Shown here: positions 5,595-6,848 of the stretch, in pieces
How the letters are laid out: each line of letters begins with the position of its first letter
Position numbering within the stretch: the stretch's first letter is position 1
Origin: Pseudomonas sp.
GTDB lineage: Bacteria; Pseudomonadota; Gammaproteobacteria; Pseudomonadales; Pseudomonadaceae
Direction of reading: 5' to 3'
DNA length: 6,848 nucleotides
Assembly (NCBI GenBank): GCA_029239415.1
Contig: JAQZAY010000207.1
Span: 1 to 6,848, forward strand
Notes under the pieces: model-generated
Database searches by the model: none
The model's input: only the letters and a program-made list of their open reading frames with translations
Told to the model about the DNA's origin: nothing
Translations under genes and position numbers: made by a program

Positions 5595-5606
5595 TTCGCT
5601 GGCAAG
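5595..5606. repeat. REP-like half element TTCGCTGGCAAG
   Basis: The 12 bases TTCGCTGGCAAG are identical to 183-194, the left half of the palindrome centre near betX, and in both places a CCCC-type run precedes them. Here the right half diverges (TCGGGC), so no long palindrome forms. It looks like a degenerate copy or fragment of the same REP-like family. Confidence 0.5.
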
Positions 5607-5616
5607 TCGGGCACCG

Positions 5617-6546
5617 CTATTTCTTGTCGTACAGCTTGGGCTCGCCCGGTGGCCTCGACTTGAACCGGCGGTGCGCCCACAGGTACTGCTCGGGGCACTC
5701 CCTCAGCACGCTCTCGACCCACTGGTTGATCCGCAGGCAATCGGCCTCTTCGCTTTCCCCGGGGAAATCCGCCAGCGGCGGATGCACCACCAGCCGGTAC
5801 CCGCTGCCATCCTCCAGCCGCCGCTGGGTGAAGGGGATCACCTGCGCCTTGCCCAGCCGGGCGAACTTGGTGGTCGCGGTCACCGTCGCCGCGGGGATAC
5901 CGAACAATGGCACGAACACGCTCTGCTTGGCACCGTAGTCCTGGTCTGGCGCATACCAGATCGCCCGCCCCTTGCGCAGCAGCTTGAGCATGCCACGCAC
6001 GTCCTCGCGCTCCACCGCCAGCGAATCGAGGTTGTGCCGCTCGCGGCCGCTGCGCTGGATGAAGTCGAACAGCGGGTTGCCGTGCTCGCGATACATGCCG
6101 TCGATGGTGTGCCGCTGGCCAAGCAGCGCGGCACCGATCTCCAGCGTGGTGAAGTGCACCGCCATCAGGATGGCGCCCTGCCCTTGCTGCTGGGCGGCCT
6201 GCAGATGCTCGATGCCTTCGATGTGCGCAAGCCGTGCCAATCGGGCCTGGGGCCACCACCAGCTCATGGCCATTTCGAAGAAGGCGATGCCGGTGGAGGC
6301 GAAGTTTTCTTTCAGCAGGCGCTGCCGTTCGTCGTGCGACAGCTCGGGAAAACACAATTCCAGGTTGCGCATGGCCACCCGGCGACGCTCGCCGGCGACC
6401 CGGTACATCAGGGCACCCAGCGCGCGGCCCAGGCCAAGCAGGGCCTTGTAAGGCAGCTGGACCAGCAGCCACAGCAAGCCCAGGCCCAGCCAGAGGCCCC
6501 AGAAGCGCGGGTGCAGGAATGAAGGATTGAAACGCGGGCGATCCAT
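5617..6546 (-). CDS. lpxL: Lipid A biosynthesis lauroyl/secondary acyltransferase (LpxL/HtrB family)
   Basis: The 309-residue enzyme belongs to the family that transfers an acyl chain from acyl-ACP to the hydroxyl of a primary acyl chain of lipid A, at the cytoplasmic face of the inner membrane. One N-terminal membrane helix (about 16-36) anchors it. The HX4E catalytic motif is H131-FTTL-E136. Other family blocks are visible: RRRVAMRNLELCFPELS (54-70), YAPDQDYG (198-205), FVPLFGIPA (211-219) and EQYLWAHRRFKSRP (286-299). Length is normal. ATG 6546 is chosen because GGAAG lies 6 nt upstream and the preceding in-frame codons run into the minC promoter and gene. Context beside minC recalls P. 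aeruginosa htrB2 (PA3242); which lipid A position it acylates and with which chain cannot be read from this sequence. It converges with mlaA and diverges from minC. Confidence 0.93.
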   Translation of the reverse strand: MDRPRFNPSFLHPRFWGLWLGLGLLWLLVQLPYKALLGLGRALGALMYRVAGERRRVAMRNLELCFPELSHDERQRLLKENFASTGIAFFEMAMSWWWPQARLARLAHIEGIEHLQAAQQQGQGAILMAVHFTTLEIGAALLGQRHTIDGMYREHGNPLFDFIQRSGRERHNLDSLAVEREDVRGMLKLLRKGRAIWYAPDQDYGAKQSVFVPLFGIPAATVTATTKFARLGKAQVIPFTQRRLEDGSGYRLVVHPPLADFPGESEEADCLRINQWVESVLRECPEQYLWAHRRFKSRPPGEPKLYDKK

Positions 6547-6575
6547 TGAAGCTTCCACAAAGACATGGGCCGGGC

Positions 6576-6581
6576 ATTCTA
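6576..6581 (-). promoter_or_regulatory. Candidate -10 box of lpxL
   Basis: Minus-strand TAGAAT (five of six matches to TATAAT) lies about 30 bp before ATG 6546. No convincing -35 hexamer appears at 16-18 bp upstream. Initiation near 6569 would give a leader of about 23 nt. Confidence 0.35.
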
Positions 6582-6598
6582 CAACGGTTCGCTTCGGC

Positions 6599-6627
6599 TT
6601 GCGGCTAACGGGCGTTATCGTTATAAC
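6599..6627 (+). promoter_or_regulatory. Candidate sigma-70 promoter of minC
   Basis: TTGCGG (6599-6604), a 17-bp spacer, then TATAAC (6622-6627), which matches five of six -10 bases. GTTATAAC (6620-6627) is also a perfect 8-bp palindrome. Transcription would begin near 6634, about 24 nt before ATG 6658. Confidence 0.5.
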
Positions 6628-6657
6628 CTTGGGCACTTTTTTCGTTACCAGCCGTCT

Positions 6658-6848
6658 ATGCAGACCATGAGCCTCAACCAGACACCCGACGCCACACCCG
6701 TGTTCCAGCTCAAGGGCAGCATGCTTGCCATCACTGTGCTGGAGCTGGCCCAGAACGACCTCGAAGCCCTCGACCGGCAACTGGCGGCGAAGGTGGCGCA
6801 GGCCCCCAACTTCTTCAGCAATACCCCGCTGGTGCTGGCACTGGACAA
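6658..6848 (+). CDS. minC: Septum site-determining protein MinC, N-terminal part
   Basis: The first 63 codons are present and the gene continues past the window. MinC, activated by membrane-bound MinD, blocks FtsZ polymerisation away from mid-cell. The visible part covers the start of the MinC N-terminal (FtsZ-inhibiting) domain: [16 protein letters not shown] near residues 15-30 and [16 protein letters not shown] near 48-63, both strongly family-like. Two starts are possible: ATG 6658 (MQTMSLNQ) and ATG 6667 (MSLNQ). Neither has a clear Shine-Dalgarno; I give the longer, which fits P. putida annotation as I recall it. It is expected to be followed by minD and minE. Confidence 0.9.
   Translation, partial: MQTMSLNQTPDATPVFQLKGSMLAITVLELAQNDLEALDRQLAAKVAQAPNFFSNTPLVLALD

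Noticed and set aside
5488..6522. Plus-strand open frame of 344 codons over lpxL
   Set aside because: Antisense to a gene with the full set of LpxL motifs; no independent coding evidence.
6547..6780. N-terminal extension of lpxL
   Set aside because: It would run antisense through minC and its promoter; LpxL proteins normally begin near the first membrane helix, as with ATG 6546.
1..6848. CRISPR array, tRNA, rRNA, prophage or insertion sequence
   Set aside because: No regularly spaced repeats, tRNA cloverleaf, transposase or integrase motif seen on either strand.

Overview
The window looks like a core-chromosome segment of a fluorescent Pseudomonas, most likely of the P. putida group. The evidence is GC-rich coding sequence with strong G/C preference at third codon positions, AGGAG/GGAG ribosome binding sites, a REP-like palindrome core (TTCGCTGGCAAGCCAGC), and gene order. 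From memory, a betaine-binding protein gene, an lpxL/htrB-type acyltransferase and divergent minC also lie close together in P. aeruginosa (around PA3236, PA3242 and PA3245). This is recall, not a database search. No transposase, integrase, tRNA, rRNA or CRISPR array is visible.

Layout from left to right: (1) bases 1-38, minus strand, the first 12 codons of a protein whose start matches the DUF485/YjcH membrane protein usually found upstream of the acetate permease ActP; a CA-type Hfq/Crc motif lies between its ribosome binding site and start codon. (2) A near-perfect 50-bp palindrome at 168-217, five bases beyond the stop of (3) betX, minus strand, 223-1071, an exported glycine-betaine/choline-type binding protein. 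(4) A 217-bp divergent intergenic region with short repeats and a candidate promoter. (5) 1289-2845, plus strand, a membrane-anchored GH17 glycosidase/transglycosidase with a polytopic C-terminal half. (6) A shared convergent terminator at 2854-2897. (7) 2898-3257, minus strand, a small four-helix membrane protein of unknown function. (8) 3449-4747, plus strand, an exported alpha/beta-hydrolase-like protein, overlapping by 8 bp (9) mlaA, 4740-5570, which starts at GTG and encodes an MlaA/VacJ-family protein with no cysteine. (10) A terminator at 5576-5594 joined to half of the same REP-like core. (11) lpxL, minus strand, 5617-6546, a lipid A secondary acyltransferase. (12) The first 63 codons of minC, plus strand, from 6658 and cut by the window end.

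Much of the window concerns the cell envelope: periplasmic betaine capture, beta-glucan remodelling, outer-membrane phospholipid asymmetry, lipid A acylation and septum placement. The most interesting unit is the translationally coupled pair of secreted hydrolase and cysteine-free MlaA homologue, preceded by a possible AlgU/sigma-E-like promoter. Together they may form an outer-membrane lipid-handling module distinct from the classical lipoprotein MlaA system. That role is inference. The sequence directly shows the overlap, the signal peptides, the GxSxG motif and the absent lipobox.
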